From: an uncultured Candidatus Saccharibacteria bacterium
GTDB lineage: Bacteria; Patescibacteriota; Saccharimonadia; Saccharimonadales; Saccharimonadaceae
Direction: 5' to 3'
NCBI GenBank assembly: GCA_947304155.1
Contig: CAMZAD010000002.1
Coordinates: forward strand, 124,001 to 188,000
DNA: 64,000 nucleotides
The translations under genes were made by a program, and so were the position numbers. Shown piece by piece: positions 1-9,820 of this stretch (position 1 is the first letter of the stretch; each line of letters starts with the position of its first letter). Below the pieces are notes generated by a model. It made no database searches. It saw nothing but the letters and a program-made list of their open reading frames with translations, and was not told the origin of the DNA.

Positions 1-1
1 C

Positions 2-766
2 CAACGTGAAGAAGCTGAAAAGGCTGCGCGTATGGCCGGCAAGCAGGGCGGCAAAAAGTTATCAACCACAACCCTGATTTTAATTATTCTTGTTGCAGTG
101 CTTCTAATTGGTGGTGGCATCTTTGTATACTTTGCGTTCTTTAATCAGCCAAAGCCAAATCCTGGCAATAATGGTAGCAATAGCTATGACAATAATCGCG
201 TAGTTTACTCTGAATTATCATGTAAACGCGATCTTGTGACCGAAGAATATAATCTTTATAAAGCAGTAAGCGGTGTACAGACTAACGTCTTCTACTTTGC
301 AGACGATAAACTTAACGGCCTTGAAACCGACTTTGACTATGTCCACAAAACTTTGGAGCAAGCAAATATCACGAAGGATACTCTCGCTAAGCAATATGGT
401 GTCACGGCTGTAAAGAAGGGCTACGATATGGACCTTTATAATAACAGTGACGATGACGAACTTAGTGAAGGTAAAGAAGGCGAGGGAGACTCTAACTCGA
501 GTGCTGCTGCCGCCGAGGTGACAAAGAAGACTGTCGACCAGATGTTGAAACATGCTGTTTTGTATGATGACAAGACAATTACCCACCGCATGGATGTTAC
601 AGCAGAGGATATTGATGATTGGGTTGCCTCTGAAGCATATAGCGACGTTACTTATGGTGCCGAACAGCCAAAGCCGGGTGAAGAACCAGTCGCAGTAACG
701 CGCAATCTTGAATACTTCCAAGGCTTACAGAATAAAATCGGCTATTCTTGTACGATTTCAAAGTAA
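2..766 (+). CDS. Membrane-anchored protein of unknown function, 5' end outside window
   Basis: The reading frame is open from base 2, and the ATG at 32 has neither a ribosome site nor a -10 box, so the true start probably lies before the window. The visible part begins with a charged cytoplasmic stretch (QREEAEKAARMAGKQGGKK), followed by one hydrophobic segment of about 22 residues. About 200 polar residues follow, predicted to lie outside the cell, including an acidic low-complexity stretch rich in D, E, G, S and A near the middle. I recognise no domain. The layout (basic cytoplasmic tail, one membrane helix, soluble exterior) recurs in the proteins at 19222 and 46706. A hairpin terminator follows directly. 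Confidence 0.7.
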   Translation, partial: QREEAEKAARMAGKQGGKKLSTTTLILIILVAVLLIGGGIFVYFAFFNQPKPNPGNNGSNSYDNNRVVYSELSCKRDLVTEEYNLYKAVSGVQTNVFYFADDKLNGLETDFDYVHKTLEQANITKDTLAKQYGVTAVKKGYDMDLYNNSDDDELSEGKEGEGDSNSSAAAAEVTKKTVDQMLKHAVLYDDKTITHRMDVTAEDIDDWVASEAYSDVTYGAEQPKPGEEPVAVTRNLEYFQGLQNKIGYSCTISK

Positions 767-773
767 TCTAGAA

Positions 774-798
774 AAGAGAGGTGAAGGCCTCTCTTTTT
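774..798 (+). terminator. Intrinsic terminator
   Basis: AAGAGAGG (774-781) pairs with CCTCTCTT (788-795) around a six-base loop, followed by a T run. It ends the transcript of the anchored protein just before the promoter of the exonuclease gene. Confidence 0.85.
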
Positions 799-799
799 G

Positions 800-808
800 T
801 GCTAGAAT
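800..808 (+). promoter_or_regulatory. Extended -10 promoter, leaderless
   Basis: TGCTAGAAT with six bases between the -10 hexamer and the ATG at 815, so transcription should start on the ATG. No ribosome site is present. Confidence 0.65.
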
Positions 809-814
809 AAAAAT

Positions 815-2404
815 ATGAATAAGTTTTTCGACCCAGACAAAATGAGTTACGATAAGATGAATTTTAATGATGCTGGCGAACCAACTTTTTTCTTTTATGA
901 TTTGGAAACCTCTGGGCTTGATCCGAAAAATGACCGCATTATGCAGTTTGCTGGGATTCGCACTGATTTGAATTTTAATCAAATCGGCGAGCCAATCAAT
1001 CTTTTGGTGAAACTTTCTGATGATACTTTGCCTTCTCCGCAAGCAATTATGGTGACGGGGATTACTCCGCAATCAACTTTACTTGACGGCCTTTCTGAAC
1101 CTGAGTTTTGCAAGTACGTGCAAGACGAAATTTTTACGCCTGGCACAATTGAAGTAGGGTATAACTCAGTGCGTTTTGACGATGAACATATGAGATATAC
1201 TTTTTATCGCAATTTTTATGACCCATATGAATGGCAATGGAAGGATGGTCGCTCACGCTGGGACTTGCTTGATGTTGTGAGACTTACGCGAGCACTTCGC
1301 CCAGAGGGGATTAACTGGCCAGTTGCAAAAATTGAAACTGTGGCTGATGACGGCGAGGCTAAAACTACCTACAAACCAACAAACCGTCTTGAGTTAATCA
1401 CAAAAGAAAATGGCATTATTCATAAACATGCTCATGACGCGCTATCTGATGTTGAGGCTTTGATTTCAGTGACGAAATTAATCGCCGAGAAACAGCCAAA
1501 TCTTTACAGCTATCTCTTTAAAATGCGCAATAAAAACGAGATTAAGAGATTGGTGAACCTTGATAATAAACAGCTATTTGTTTATGCTTCTGGGCATTAT
1601 TCAAGTAAAAATATGCATACAACCATCGCATTTCCGCTGACTGCTGGCACGAATGGCAATGTTGTAGTTTTTGACCTTAGATTTAACTTGAATGAACTTC
1701 TTAAGGCTGAGGCAGAATTTGTACCGGAAGAGAAGATTTACAACGGCAAAAAATACATGACAAAGTTCAACTGGAAGTCAGCTGTTAAAGAATTTGCCTA
1801 TAACAAATGTCCAGCAGTTGCGCCACTTAGTGTACTCGATGTTGTATCTAATGAGGATTCGGGTGATTTAGCAAATCCAAGCAAAGCTGGCGCTAGTGGT
1901 TGGGATAAAATCGGACTCAGTCGCGAGCAAGTTGATGAAAACCTGAAGGTTCTGATTTCGCATCCAGAATTTGCTGAAAAAATGCGTGAGTACTTTGAAA
2001 AATACAAAGAGAGTTTTGGCAAAGCTGATGATGTCGACGCGAAACTTTATGACGGTTTTATGCCAGACAGCGATAAGGTAAAATTAAAAGATGTTCGTAG
2101 TAGAAGCGAAAACGAACTCGCGGACTATGAGCCGATTTTTAATGATCCACGTTTGTCTGAATTATTATTGCGCTATAAGGGGCGAAATTTTCCACGTGCG
2201 TTGAATGAAAATGAAATGAAGGAGTACGAGAAATATCGTACTTCAAGGCTCCAGAAGCAAGAAAAAGGCTTTGTGACTGAGCTTGAAATGCTAAAGAATT
2301 TGGCAATGAACGGCAAACCAATGAAAAATGGGAAAATGGTCGATGAATCATTGCTCGAGGACCTATATTTGTGGTATCAATCACTTGCAAATCATGATTT
2401 TTAA
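815..2404 (+). CDS. sbcB: Exodeoxyribonuclease I
   Basis: A 3'-5' single-strand DNA exonuclease of the DEDDh family, used in recombination and mismatch repair. The N-terminal exonuclease domain carries the DxE motif (D29 and E31 in YDLETSGLD), the ExoI signature GYNSVRFDDE with NFYDPYEW, and the later HDALSD stretch near residue 206. This matches the E. coli ExoI order of motifs, including LRPEGINWP. The C-terminal half fits the SH3-like and helical ExoI domains. The length of 529 residues is slightly above the usual 475 or so. The start is set by the -10 box six bases upstream. It stands alone between a terminator and the promoter of the next gene. Confidence 0.93.
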   Translation: MNKFFDPDKMSYDKMNFNDAGEPTFFFYDLETSGLDPKNDRIMQFAGIRTDLNFNQIGEPINLLVKLSDDTLPSPQAIMVTGITPQSTLLDGLSEPEFCKYVQDEIFTPGTIEVGYNSVRFDDEHMRYTFYRNFYDPYEWQWKDGRSRWDLLDVVRLTRALRPEGINWPVAKIETVADDGEAKTTYKPTNRLELITKENGIIHKHAHDALSDVEALISVTKLIAEKQPNLYSYLFKMRNKNEIKRLVNLDNKQLFVYASGHYSSKNMHTTIAFPLTAGTNGNVVVFDLRFNLNELLKAEAEFVPEEKIYNGKKYMTKFNWKSAVKEFAYNKCPAVAPLSVLDVVSNEDSGDLANPSKAGASGWDKIGLSREQVDENLKVLISHPEFAEKMREYFEKYKESFGKADDVDAKLYDGFMPDSDKVKLKDVRSRSENELADYEPIFNDPRLSELLLRYKGRNFPRALNENEMKEYEKYRTSRLQKQEKGFVTELEMLKNLAMNGKPMKNGKMVDESLLEDLYLWYQSLANHDF

Positions 2405-2405
2405 C

Positions 2406-2434
2406 TTGTATTTTTTATAGTACTTATGTATAAT
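2406..2434 (+). promoter_or_regulatory. Promoter with very short leader
   Basis: TTGTAT (2406-2411), 17-base spacer, TATAAT (2429-2434). The predicted start lies about three bases before the ATG at 2444. Confidence 0.6.
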
Positions 2435-2443
2435 TAATACAGG

Positions 2444-5400
2444 ATGAAGGTGCAAAAAAACACATTTTGTTTTAAGAAACAAAAAAGCCCAGCATTGATT
2501 GCTAAGGACGTGTTTATCGCGTTAATCTGTTTTGCATTTACCTTCTTATCTTTTAAAATCGTCTCACCAGATACAAGAACAAATGCTGATGGTGCCGGGT
2601 ATAATTTTACCCCTGAGGGTAGCTCCGACCAGTATTATATTTACTTTTCCGTTGAAAGCCCAAGTAACCCATACATGAACATGGCATCTAATGATGGTTG
2701 GGGTGAAACGTATTCACGTATTTCTGGGTATACATCATGTAAAGAGGGCTTTTCTATTGCAGTGACGTCTCTTGATGAGTCAACTGACTTTGTAAACAAG
2801 AAAGATAAAACGAAGAGAATCACTACGGTTGATCAGCCTACAAATAGCCTAGCTGATAATACCTGGGGAATCTATGTTACGAATACAAGTAGTACTGTAA
2901 GCGGTGCTACATACGATCCACTACCTAAGAGAAGTGAAACTCCATATATGATTATAGACACTTCTCATCAAGACTACGTTAAAAATAATAACGTTTACGG
3001 CTACCTTCACTATGGAATGAAGGTAGGCAATGCTATGCCAGCCGGTGACTACTATAGAGAACTCCTTTACACTACATATACAAGAACTCAATGTGCAGGT
3101 TACACGGCTTATATTTATATTGACGGGAAGTCAGAAGGTTCAGTTACCCTTTCTTATGGCTCACTATATAAACTAAGTGACAACAGTAAGGTTAAAAGCC
3201 TAATTAATGAAGGAAGAAAGAATATAACAAGCGTTAAAAACCGTAATACAGATGAAACTTTAGATATTAATACTGCAATTGATATCAACTCAGGAAATAG
3301 TAGCTCGGTTTATATAGATATTACAACAGAAGAGATTCCGCTTAATCCAACGACGTTCTCTGGCATTACAAACATGCAAGACATGACACTGGCAATCTGT
3401 GATGCTGAAACTACCCCTCTTCCTACGGCAACTGAGATCACATTTAAACATACAGATGATAATACAAAGGTCCCTCGTTCAGTGCTAAGAGATACTAGAG
3501 ACGGAAATACATATCTTGTCTCAAAGCTTGCTGATGGTAACTGTTGGATGAGTCAAAACCTGGCGCTTGATCTTACTGCAAATGAAGCACTTACTAATGC
3601 TGATACGGACCTAAGGACTAAGAGTTCATGGACACCACAGAATAGTACCCAGACTTCAACTGGTACAACTTGGAATAGAACTGAAAATGCAGCGCGCAGC
3701 TACCATAGTAATACAAAATTCAGGAATGGCTATAATAGTAGTACGACTGGCACTAGTACTCTTACGGAGTATAACTGGGAAAAGGCAGGAAACTATTATA
3801 ACTGGTATACTGCAACGGCTGGCTCTAGTGCATCTAGCGGAAATGTTAGCGATTCAATCTGTCCAAAGGGTTGGCATTTGCCAACAAGTGTTAATTCTGC
3901 TAATAACAAAGCTGGTTCATATGCAGACTTGCTTGACTCGTATGGAATTGCGAATACAGATGCGTCAAAGCTATACGCTTATCCTTTAAATCTCCTTATG
4001 GGTGGTATGTATCAATATAACAATGGTAGTATGGGGTATACATCATACGAAGGTGGATATTGGACCTCTGGCTCCTACTCGTCCAGTTATCCATATTTAA
4101 TGTCATATTCTACATCTTGGAGTGGTACACAAATTATGCCAGGTCGCACGAACGTATATAAAGGTATGGGCTATCCAATACGTTGTACTACCGGTGGTAC
4201 ATATACACTCAACTTTGATGTGAATGATTTTACTACGTTTAATGGCCAAGCTAGTAGGGAATTAAACTTTGGTGCATCGATTACCTCCTCTCAGCTTGGT
4301 ACAAAAACGGGTACAACGCAGGCAAACTCAAAAATTGTTGTTAATGACACATATACTGTAGCTTACCCAACATCTAGTAGCACTCAACTTTATCTTTATA
4401 CAAGTAAATTTGATAGGGTATCTAACGTGAAGATGAACTGGTACTTCCAACCGTTTACGAGCCTTACTTATCTCCAGGATATTGGGCCAGAGAACTGTGC
4501 GGTTGCCACTACTCCATTTAAGACTGCAACTAAAACAACTACATCTCATACTACCGACCGTAACCTGATCCCGCAAAAGGCTCTTCGCGATTATCGTGAT
4601 AGCAAAACCTATACAGTAAGGAAACTTGCTAATGGTGAATGTTGGATAGTACAAAACCTTGATTATAGGTTTATGAATGGTAGCGCCTATGGTTATAATG
4701 CATACACTCCAGCTCAAGCTGAGACGTCGTCCAAAATTGTCTATACGGACTTGGTAGATTCTGACTATTATAGTCGTGTAGATAATGCCTTTAGTCAGAG
4801 TAAGTTCTATGCAACTCAATCACAGCCGTATACAGTTGGCCAAACAATTGACAATGCGCAAAAGTGGGGCCAGACCGGTTCTGACGGCGCGCATAGCTAT
4901 CTGAACTACTATTACAGATTAAGCAGCACAAGTGGTGATAACCCTGGTAGCGATGGACAAACTACTGGTACAGTAGAAAACGTCTACGTTGCGCGAAGTG
5001 ATGAAGTTGGCTCAAGTGGGCATTACACCTTTGCGGAAACCTTTAAAGCAACAAGTAGCAGTACAGTAGGCACGTACTGGCTCCCAATTGGCGTGTATTA
5101 CAACTGGACCGCCGCTGTTGCTGGTAAGATGGATGTAACAACCGGCGATGCTGAAAGCTCACTCTGTCCAAAAGGTTGGGAACTCCCAAGTGCAACTGGT
5201 GCTGGTTCATACTCTGGTGTCTTTAACTACTATAGAAATACCACTTCGTCAAGTAATGCAGACGACTTTAACTGGGCAATGGAAGTTATGAGACTATATC
5301 CTACTGGTTACTATGACTGGGCAAACACTGGGTATAAAGAACGTGCTGTTAGCGGCTACTTCTGGACCAAATCATCAGTCTCATCCGGAACAGCGAAGAT

Positions 5401-5503
5401 TGCTCGTGTTGGAGTATCAGGTACGCAGATTAGTACTAATCTCACTGCTGATAAAGGTGTTGGTGCAAGCGTTCGCTGTGTCCTCCGTCAAGCATCAAAC
5501 TAA
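2444..5503 (+). CDS. Secreted protein with two FISUMP modules
   Basis: A 1019-residue exported protein. A hydrophobic segment at about residues 24-45 is followed by TNADG, which resembles a signal peptidase site. Residues 50-300 form a beta-rich domain with the WG...GM.VG..MPAGDYY pattern shared with the other FISUMP proteins here. Two FISUMP (Fibrobacter succinogenes major paralogous) modules follow. The first runs from about 305 to 585 with LADGNCWMSQNLAL and ICPKGWHLP. The second runs from about 675 to 1019 with LANGECWIVQNL and LCPKGWELP. A smaller beta segment lies between them. The sequence is rich in T, S, Y, N and G, as in surface proteins. No sortase signal or C-terminal membrane segment is visible. 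The function of FISUMP modules is not established; adhesion or surface display is an inference. It is the only gene in the window with two copies of the module. Confidence 0.85.
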   Translation: MKVQKNTFCFKKQKSPALIAKDVFIALICFAFTFLSFKIVSPDTRTNADGAGYNFTPEGSSDQYYIYFSVESPSNPYMNMASNDGWGETYSRISGYTSCKEGFSIAVTSLDESTDFVNKKDKTKRITTVDQPTNSLADNTWGIYVTNTSSTVSGATYDPLPKRSETPYMIIDTSHQDYVKNNNVYGYLHYGMKVGNAMPAGDYYRELLYTTYTRTQCAGYTAYIYIDGKSEGSVTLSYGSLYKLSDNSKVKSLINEGRKNITSVKNRNTDETLDINTAIDINSGNSSSVYIDITTEEIPLNPTTFSGITNMQDMTLAICDAETTPLPTATEITFKHTDDNTKVPRSVLRDTRDGNTYLVSKLADGNCWMSQNLALDLTANEALTNADTDLRTKSSWTPQNSTQTSTGTTWNRTENAARSYHSNTKFRNGYNSSTTGTSTLTEYNWEKAGNYYNWYTATAGSSASSGNVSDSICPKGWHLPTSVNSANNKAGSYADLLDSYGIANTDASKLYAYPLNLLMGGMYQYNNGSMGYTSYEGGYWTSGSYSSSYPYLMSYSTSWSGTQIMPGRTNVYKGMGYPIRCTTGGTYTLNFDVNDFTTFNGQASRELNFGASITSSQLGTKTGTTQANSKIVVNDTYTVAYPTSSSTQLYLYTSKFDRVSNVKMNWYFQPFTSLTYLQDIGPENCAVATTPFKTATKTTTSHTTDRNLIPQKALRDYRDSKTYTVRKLANGECWIVQNLDYRFMNGSAYGYNAYTPAQAETSSKIVYTDLVDSDYYSRVDNAFSQSKFYATQSQPYTVGQTIDNAQKWGQTGSDGAHSYLNYYYRLSSTSGDNPGSDGQTTGTVENVYVARSDEVGSSGHYTFAETFKATSSSTVGTYWLPIGVYYNWTAAVAGKMDVTTGDAESSLCPKGWELPSATGAGSYSGVFNYYRNTTSSSNADDFNWAMEVMRLYPTGYYDWANTGYKERAVSGYFWTKSSVSSGTAKIARVGVSGTQISTNLTADKGVGASVRCVLRQASN

Positions 5504-5525
5504 TCATATAAAGAATTGATTACTT

Positions 5526-5553
5526 AAAGTCCACCTATAAGGGTGGACTTTTT
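5526..5553 (+). terminator. Intrinsic terminator
   Basis: AAAGTCCACC (5526-5535) pairs with GGTGGACTTT (5542-5551), followed by T residues. Confidence 0.9.
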
Positions 5554-5563
5554 GGTTTTTTTA

Positions 5564-5572
5564 TGGTAAAAT
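5564..5572 (+). promoter_or_regulatory. uvrA promoter, extended -10
   Basis: TGGTAAAAT. Unlike most genes here, uvrA then has a short leader with an AAGGAG ribosome site before the ATG at 5597. Confidence 0.6.
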
Positions 5573-5596
5573 GTATGCGTTTTAAGGAGATAATTA

Positions 5597-8515
5597 ATGG
5601 GAAAGGGAACACTCAGCCCAGAGGGAATCAAGATGCAAGGCGGTAGTGACAACTGCATCAAAATCAGAGGCGCGCGTCAGCACAATCTCAAAAATATTGA
5701 TATTGATATTCCTCGCGAAAAACTAGTAGTAATCACAGGTCTGTCCGGCTCAGGCAAATCGAGCCTGGCTTTTGATACAATTTATGCCGAAGGTCAGCGT
5801 CGCTATGTCGAAAGTCTTAGTAGCTACGCCCGCATGTTCCTTGGTGTGATGGATAAGCCAGATGTCGATACAATCACCGGCCTTTCTCCAGCTATCTCAA
5901 TTGACCAAAAGTCTACTTCAAGAAATCCACGTAGTACCGTTGCTACAGTTACTGAAGTGTATGATTATCTCCGCCTTCTTTTTGCACGTGTCGGCGTGCC
6001 ACATTGTCCAATCTGTCACCGCGAAGTTTCTCGTCGTAGTGTCGAGGATATCGTTAATGAAGTGATGAAGCTTCCACTCGGTAGTAAATTAATGCTCCTT
6101 GCTCCAATTGTTCAACAGAAAAAAGGTGAGTTCCAACACATCTCCGAACAATTCACGGCCAAGGGTTTTAGTCGCGTTCGCGTAGACGGTATTGTTTATG
6201 CACTGGATGAATTCCCGGCTCTTGAAAAGAATATCAAACACGATATTGAAATTGTAGTTGACCGTTTTATTCTAAGCCCAGATTTGCTTAGCCGTATTTC
6301 TGGTTCAATTGAACAGGCGCTTGATCTTGGCCAAGGAATTATTAAACTTCTAAAAATCAAAGATAACTCCAGCACGATTGAGCAAAAGAACCTCAGCAGC
6401 GACACCGAAGTCTATACTTACTCTCAACGCTATGCTTGTGAACAACACCCAGACGAGCTAATCCCAGAACTTGAGCCACGTCTCTTCTCATTCAACGCCC
6501 CACAAGGTGCCTGTCCAACCTGTACTGGTCTTGGATCAAGACTTGAAATCGACCCGGATCTAGTCTTTAATAAGAATCTTACTATCGCTGAAGGCGGTAT
6601 CCGCCCGTTTAATCGCATTCGTGACGATTCTTGGTGGATGAAACGCCTGAATGCTGTTGCTGTGCGCCACGGCTTTAATATCTATACTCCAATCAAAGAC
6701 CTTACCGAAGAACAAAGACATATGATTCTTTACGGCACGGGTGATGAAAAATATCAGGTCAAAATCGCCGGAACCGGTAAATTCCAAGAAGGTGCGGTCT
6801 ATGAATCAACTTATGAAGGTGTTATTCCAACGCTTGAACGCCGCCACAAAGAAACCGACTCCGACTTTATTAGAAAAGACATTGAACGCTTTATGCGCGT
6901 GCGCGAATGTCAGGCTTGTCATGGCGCAAGGCTCAAACCAGCCGTGCTTGCTGTGACGATTCATGGCTTAAATATTGTTGATATGTGTAATCTCGATGTC
7001 GACCAAACGATTGATGTTTTGTCTCAAGACCTTGGTTTTAAAGAATCTGAAATGATGATTGCGCAGCCAATTCTAAAAGAGATTAAAGAGCGCGTAAAAT
7101 TCATGCAAGATGTTGGCCTTGGCTATCTCGAACTTGGCCGTGCTGCTAATACACTTTCCGGTGGTGAAGCTCAGCGTATTCGTCTCGCAACCCAGATTGG
7201 CTCTGGTCTTCAGGGTGTGCTTTATGTGCTTGATGAGCCTTCAATCGGTCTTCATCAACGCGACAATGATAAATTGATTGCTACATTAAAACATCTTCGT
7301 GATTTGAAAAATACTGTGCTTGTAGTTGAACATGATGAAGATACAATGCGCTCATCAGATTATTTGATTGATATTGGCCCAGCTGCCGGTAGTCATGGTG
7401 GTGAAGTAGTTGCAGTTGGTACTCCAGAAGAAGTGATGCAAAACGACGACTCAATCACTGGCAAATATTTGGCAGGGAAGATGAAAATTGAAACGCCAAA
7501 GAAGCGCCGCAAAGCAAAAGCTGGTAAGGAATTGATTGTACGTGGTGCACGCGAAAACAACCTCAAAAACATTGACGTGAAATTCCCACTTGGTGTAATG
7601 ACGGTCGTTTCTGGTGTGTCTGGTTCAGGTAAGTCAACGCTCGTAAATGAGATTCTTGCTAAAGAATTGCTCGCAAAATATCACCGCGCCCAGACTGTAC
7701 CTGGCGCTCACGATAATATTGAGGGAACTGAAAATCTTGATAAATGTATTGTGATTGATCAGTCTCCAATTGGCCGTACTCCTCGCTCAAACCCAGCAAC
7801 TTACACTGGTGTCTTTAATCAAATTCGCGAACTATTTGCAGAACAACCAGAAGCTGAACTTCGTGGCTACAAAGCCGGTCGCTTTAGTTTTAATGTAAAA
7901 GGCGGTCGTTGCGAACACTGTCAAGGTGATGGCGTAAACAAGATTGAGATGCATTTCTTGCCAGATGTTTATGTGACTTGTCCAGCTTGTCATGGTCGTC
8001 GTTATAATCGCGAAGCACTTGAAATTAAGTATAAAGGTAAGGATATTTCACAAGTTCTTGATATGACAATTGATGAAGCGGTTGAATTCTTTAAGAACAT
8101 TCCAAGTATCGTTCCAAAGCTTAAAACTATCCAGGAAGTTGGTCTTGGTTATATTCGTCTCGGCCAGCCAGCCACAACCTTTTCTGGTGGTGAGGCGCAA
8201 CGCATCAAACTTGCGACTGAGCTTTCTCGCCGCAGTACTGGCCGCACGCTTTATATCCTTGACGAGCCAACTACTGGTCTTCACACGGATGATGTTAAGC
8301 GTTTGATTGCGATTTTGAACCGCTTGGTTGATGGTGGAAACTCAATGATTATTATTGAACATAATCTCCATGTGATTAAGTCTGCTGACTGGATTATTGA
8401 TATGGGGCCAGAAGGCGGCCAAAATGGCGGCCAAGTTATTGCCGAGGGAACACCGGAAGAACTTGCTAAACGTACCGACACGCCGACCGGCGAATTCCTA
8501 AAACAAGTTTTATAA
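5597..8515 (+). CDS. uvrA: UvrABC excinuclease subunit A
   Basis: The damage-recognition ATPase of nucleotide excision repair, working with UvrB and with UvrC (the latter encoded at 48187). It has two ABC ATPase halves. Walker A motifs GLSGSGKSS and GVSGSGKST lie near residues 48 and 672, with signature motifs LSGGEAQRI and FSGGEAQRI. Zinc-binding cysteine pairs are visible: CPIC in the first insertion, CPTC/CQAC, and CEHC...CPAC in the second half. At 972 residues it is of normal length. Start chosen from the AAGGAG site eight bases upstream. It is transcribed alone between two terminators. Confidence 0.98.
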   Translation: MGKGTLSPEGIKMQGGSDNCIKIRGARQHNLKNIDIDIPREKLVVITGLSGSGKSSLAFDTIYAEGQRRYVESLSSYARMFLGVMDKPDVDTITGLSPAISIDQKSTSRNPRSTVATVTEVYDYLRLLFARVGVPHCPICHREVSRRSVEDIVNEVMKLPLGSKLMLLAPIVQQKKGEFQHISEQFTAKGFSRVRVDGIVYALDEFPALEKNIKHDIEIVVDRFILSPDLLSRISGSIEQALDLGQGIIKLLKIKDNSSTIEQKNLSSDTEVYTYSQRYACEQHPDELIPELEPRLFSFNAPQGACPTCTGLGSRLEIDPDLVFNKNLTIAEGGIRPFNRIRDDSWWMKRLNAVAVRHGFNIYTPIKDLTEEQRHMILYGTGDEKYQVKIAGTGKFQEGAVYESTYEGVIPTLERRHKETDSDFIRKDIERFMRVRECQACHGARLKPAVLAVTIHGLNIVDMCNLDVDQTIDVLSQDLGFKESEMMIAQPILKEIKERVKFMQDVGLGYLELGRAANTLSGGEAQRIRLATQIGSGLQGVLYVLDEPSIGLHQRDNDKLIATLKHLRDLKNTVLVVEHDEDTMRSSDYLIDIGPAAGSHGGEVVAVGTPEEVMQNDDSITGKYLAGKMKIETPKKRRKAKAGKELIVRGARENNLKNIDVKFPLGVMTVVSGVSGSGKSTLVNEILAKELLAKYHRAQTVPGAHDNIEGTENLDKCIVIDQSPIGRTPRSNPATYTGVFNQIRELFAEQPEAELRGYKAGRFSFNVKGGRCEHCQGDGVNKIEMHFLPDVYVTCPACHGRRYNREALEIKYKGKDISQVLDMTIDEAVEFFKNIPSIVPKLKTIQEVGLGYIRLGQPATTFSGGEAQRIKLATELSRRSTGRTLYILDEPTTGLHTDDVKRLIAILNRLVDGGNSMIIIEHNLHVIKSADWIIDMGPEGGQNGGQVIAEGTPEELAKRTDTPTGEFLKQVL

Positions 8516-8522
8516 AACAAGA

Positions 8523-8549
8523 AAAAACACCCAAACTTTGGGTGTTTTT
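8523..8549. terminator. Bidirectional terminator
   Basis: AAAAACACCC pairs with GGGTGTTTTT. A and T runs on both sides let it serve uvrA on the plus strand and the convergent minus-strand gene at 8564. Confidence 0.85.
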
Positions 8550-8563
8550 AAAGTACTTCGCGC

Positions 8564-8872
8564 CTACTTAATGTCGGCACCGGCATATGATACTATATTC
8601 CAGGTCTTAATGACCCCAGTCTTAAAATGAGTATCATATATTCCACAGAGCTTAACTCCATTGAAAGTCCCAATGAATTTAAATTTCTCTTCGGAGCCAT
8701 CCTCATAAAAGAGGCCATCAATTACTCCGGTAAACGTCGTACCATCCTTGGCGACAAAGATTACGCCGATAATTCCGTCGGCGTCATGTTGGTGGTTAAA
8801 GCTCGCCATGAGGACATCCTTGGTTGGGCCGTCAACAATTGCTAAACCTAACTCTTCCTTCTTATTACTCAT
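8564..8872 (-). CDS. Small accessory protein of unknown function
   Basis: A 102-residue soluble protein that I do not recognise. It has alternating hydrophobic and polar residues with repeated GxxxG turns (GIIGVIF, GTTFTGVIDG, FIGTFNGVKLCGIYD), which suggests an antiparallel beta fold. No signal peptide or membrane segment is visible. The start at 8872 is chosen because GGAGGG lies directly upstream; a GTG extension to 8953 is open but lies in the leader. A consensus promoter about 90 bases upstream and the strong ribosome site set it apart from its neighbours and match the accessory genes at 33323, 62458 and 63474. It is convergent with uvrA. Confidence 0.75.
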   Translation of the reverse strand: MSNKKEELGLAIVDGPTKDVLMASFNHQHDADGIIGVIFVAKDGTTFTGVIDGLFYEDGSEEKFKFIGTFNGVKLCGIYDTHFKTGVIKTWNIVSYAGADIK

Positions 8873-8967
8873 AGTAATCCCTCCTTTTTTGGAAAAGTCT
8901 TTATATGTGAAAAATTGCGCATCCAAATAGAATAACCAGATGGCAAATTCCACAGGGCGATATCTGT

Positions 8968-8996
8968 GTTATAGCATACTTTTACACATTTGTCAA
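8968..8996 (-). promoter_or_regulatory. Consensus promoter for the 8564-8872 gene
   Basis: On the minus strand TTGACA (8991-8996), 17-base spacer ending in TGC, TATAAC (8968-8973). The leader is predicted at about 88 bases. Confidence 0.8.
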
Positions 8997-9024
8997 GAAG
9001 CTTACGTTTAAACCTTGCCACCCC

Positions 9025-9053
9025 TTGTAAAAATATCGAAAAAAGTGTATAAT
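9025..9053 (+). promoter_or_regulatory. Promoter for ribosomal protein L25
   Basis: TTGTAA (9025-9030), 17-base spacer, TATAAT (9048-9053). A short leader with AAGG precedes the ATG at 9083. Confidence 0.6.
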
Positions 9054-9082
9054 AAATACTAATTTTAAGATAAAGGAAAAAT

Positions 9083-9745
9083 ATGTCTGAAATCAAGTTA
9101 AGTTTGAATGCTCGCACTGTGACTGGCAAAAAACTTGCTGGTCTCCGCAAGGAAGGCCTCATTCCTTCAGTTGTTTACGGCGAGAAAGAACCTGTTTTAG
9201 CTCAATCAGCTTACAATGAAACTGAAAAAGCTCTTACTCTTGCTGGTTATCACTCAACCATCGATGTTGATCTTGCTGGCAAAAAGAAGCTCGTAATCGT
9301 CAAAAATGTTGCACACGATCCAGTTTCACGCAAAATTATCAACGTTGAGTTCCAAGCTGTCTCTGCAAACCAAGAGATTGAAGCTACAACTCCAATTGTC
9401 ATCGAGAACTTTGAAACTTCTGATGCTTCAAAAGCTCACCTCGTAATCCTCCAAGTTATGGAAGAAGTCGAAGTTAAAGCAAAACCATCAGATCTTCCAA
9501 AAGAACTCGTAATTGATGCTTCAAAGCTCGCTTCAACTGAAGATAAACTCACAATTGCTGACATTAAACTTCCAAAAGGCGTTGAATTCGCTGACAAGGA
9601 AATGTCAGAGGACCAAGCTGTTGCTATCGTTAACGACCCAGCTGCTGAAGCTGCTGCACGTGAAGCCGAAGCTGAAGCTGAATCTGTCGATGCTGCTGAT
9701 GTTCCATCTGACAATGGTTCAAAACCAGAAGAAAAAGCTGAATAA
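9083..9745 (+). CDS. rplY: Large-subunit ribosomal protein bL25, Ctc type
   Basis: A 5S rRNA-binding protein of the large ribosomal subunit. The N-terminal L25 domain (about residues 1-90) has the family pattern RTVTGKKLAGLRKEGLIPSV. The C-terminal TL5/Ctc-type beta domain (about 95-185) has DLPKELVIDAS and LPKGVEF. The last 35 residues are an acidic Ala/Glu-rich tail, common in the long Ctc form. The 220-residue length fits the Ctc type and not the short E. coli L25. It is transcribed alone. Confidence 0.95.
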   Translation: MSEIKLSLNARTVTGKKLAGLRKEGLIPSVVYGEKEPVLAQSAYNETEKALTLAGYHSTIDVDLAGKKKLVIVKNVAHDPVSRKIINVEFQAVSANQEIEATTPIVIENFETSDASKAHLVILQVMEEVEVKAKPSDLPKELVIDASKLASTEDKLTIADIKLPKGVEFADKEMSEDQAVAIVNDPAAEAAAREAEAEAESVDAADVPSDNGSKPEEKAE

Positions 9746-9756
9746 TTTAGCCTAAG

Positions 9757-9783
9757 AAAAACCTCCAAAATTGGAGGTTTTTT
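9757..9783 (+). terminator. Intrinsic terminator after L25 gene
   Basis: AAAAACCTCC pairs with GGAGGTTTTT across a short A/T loop, then T residues. Confidence 0.9.
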
Positions 9784-9805
9784 GTTGTTTTGGCAATTTA
9801 GCTTA

Positions 9806-9814
9806 TGCTATAAT
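9806..9814 (+). promoter_or_regulatory. Extended -10 promoter, leaderless
   Basis: TGCTATAAT six bases before the ATG at 9821. This segment is duplicated almost exactly at 11570. Confidence 0.75.
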
Positions 9815-9820
9815 TAAGTT

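Noticed and set aside
32..766. ATG at 32 as the true start of the first gene
   Set aside because: The frame is open to the window edge and there is no ribosome site or -10 box before 32.
8951..8968. CACAG/CTGTG hairpin in the leader of the 8564-8872 gene
   Set aside because: One arm overlaps the -10 box, so it would not be fully transcribed.
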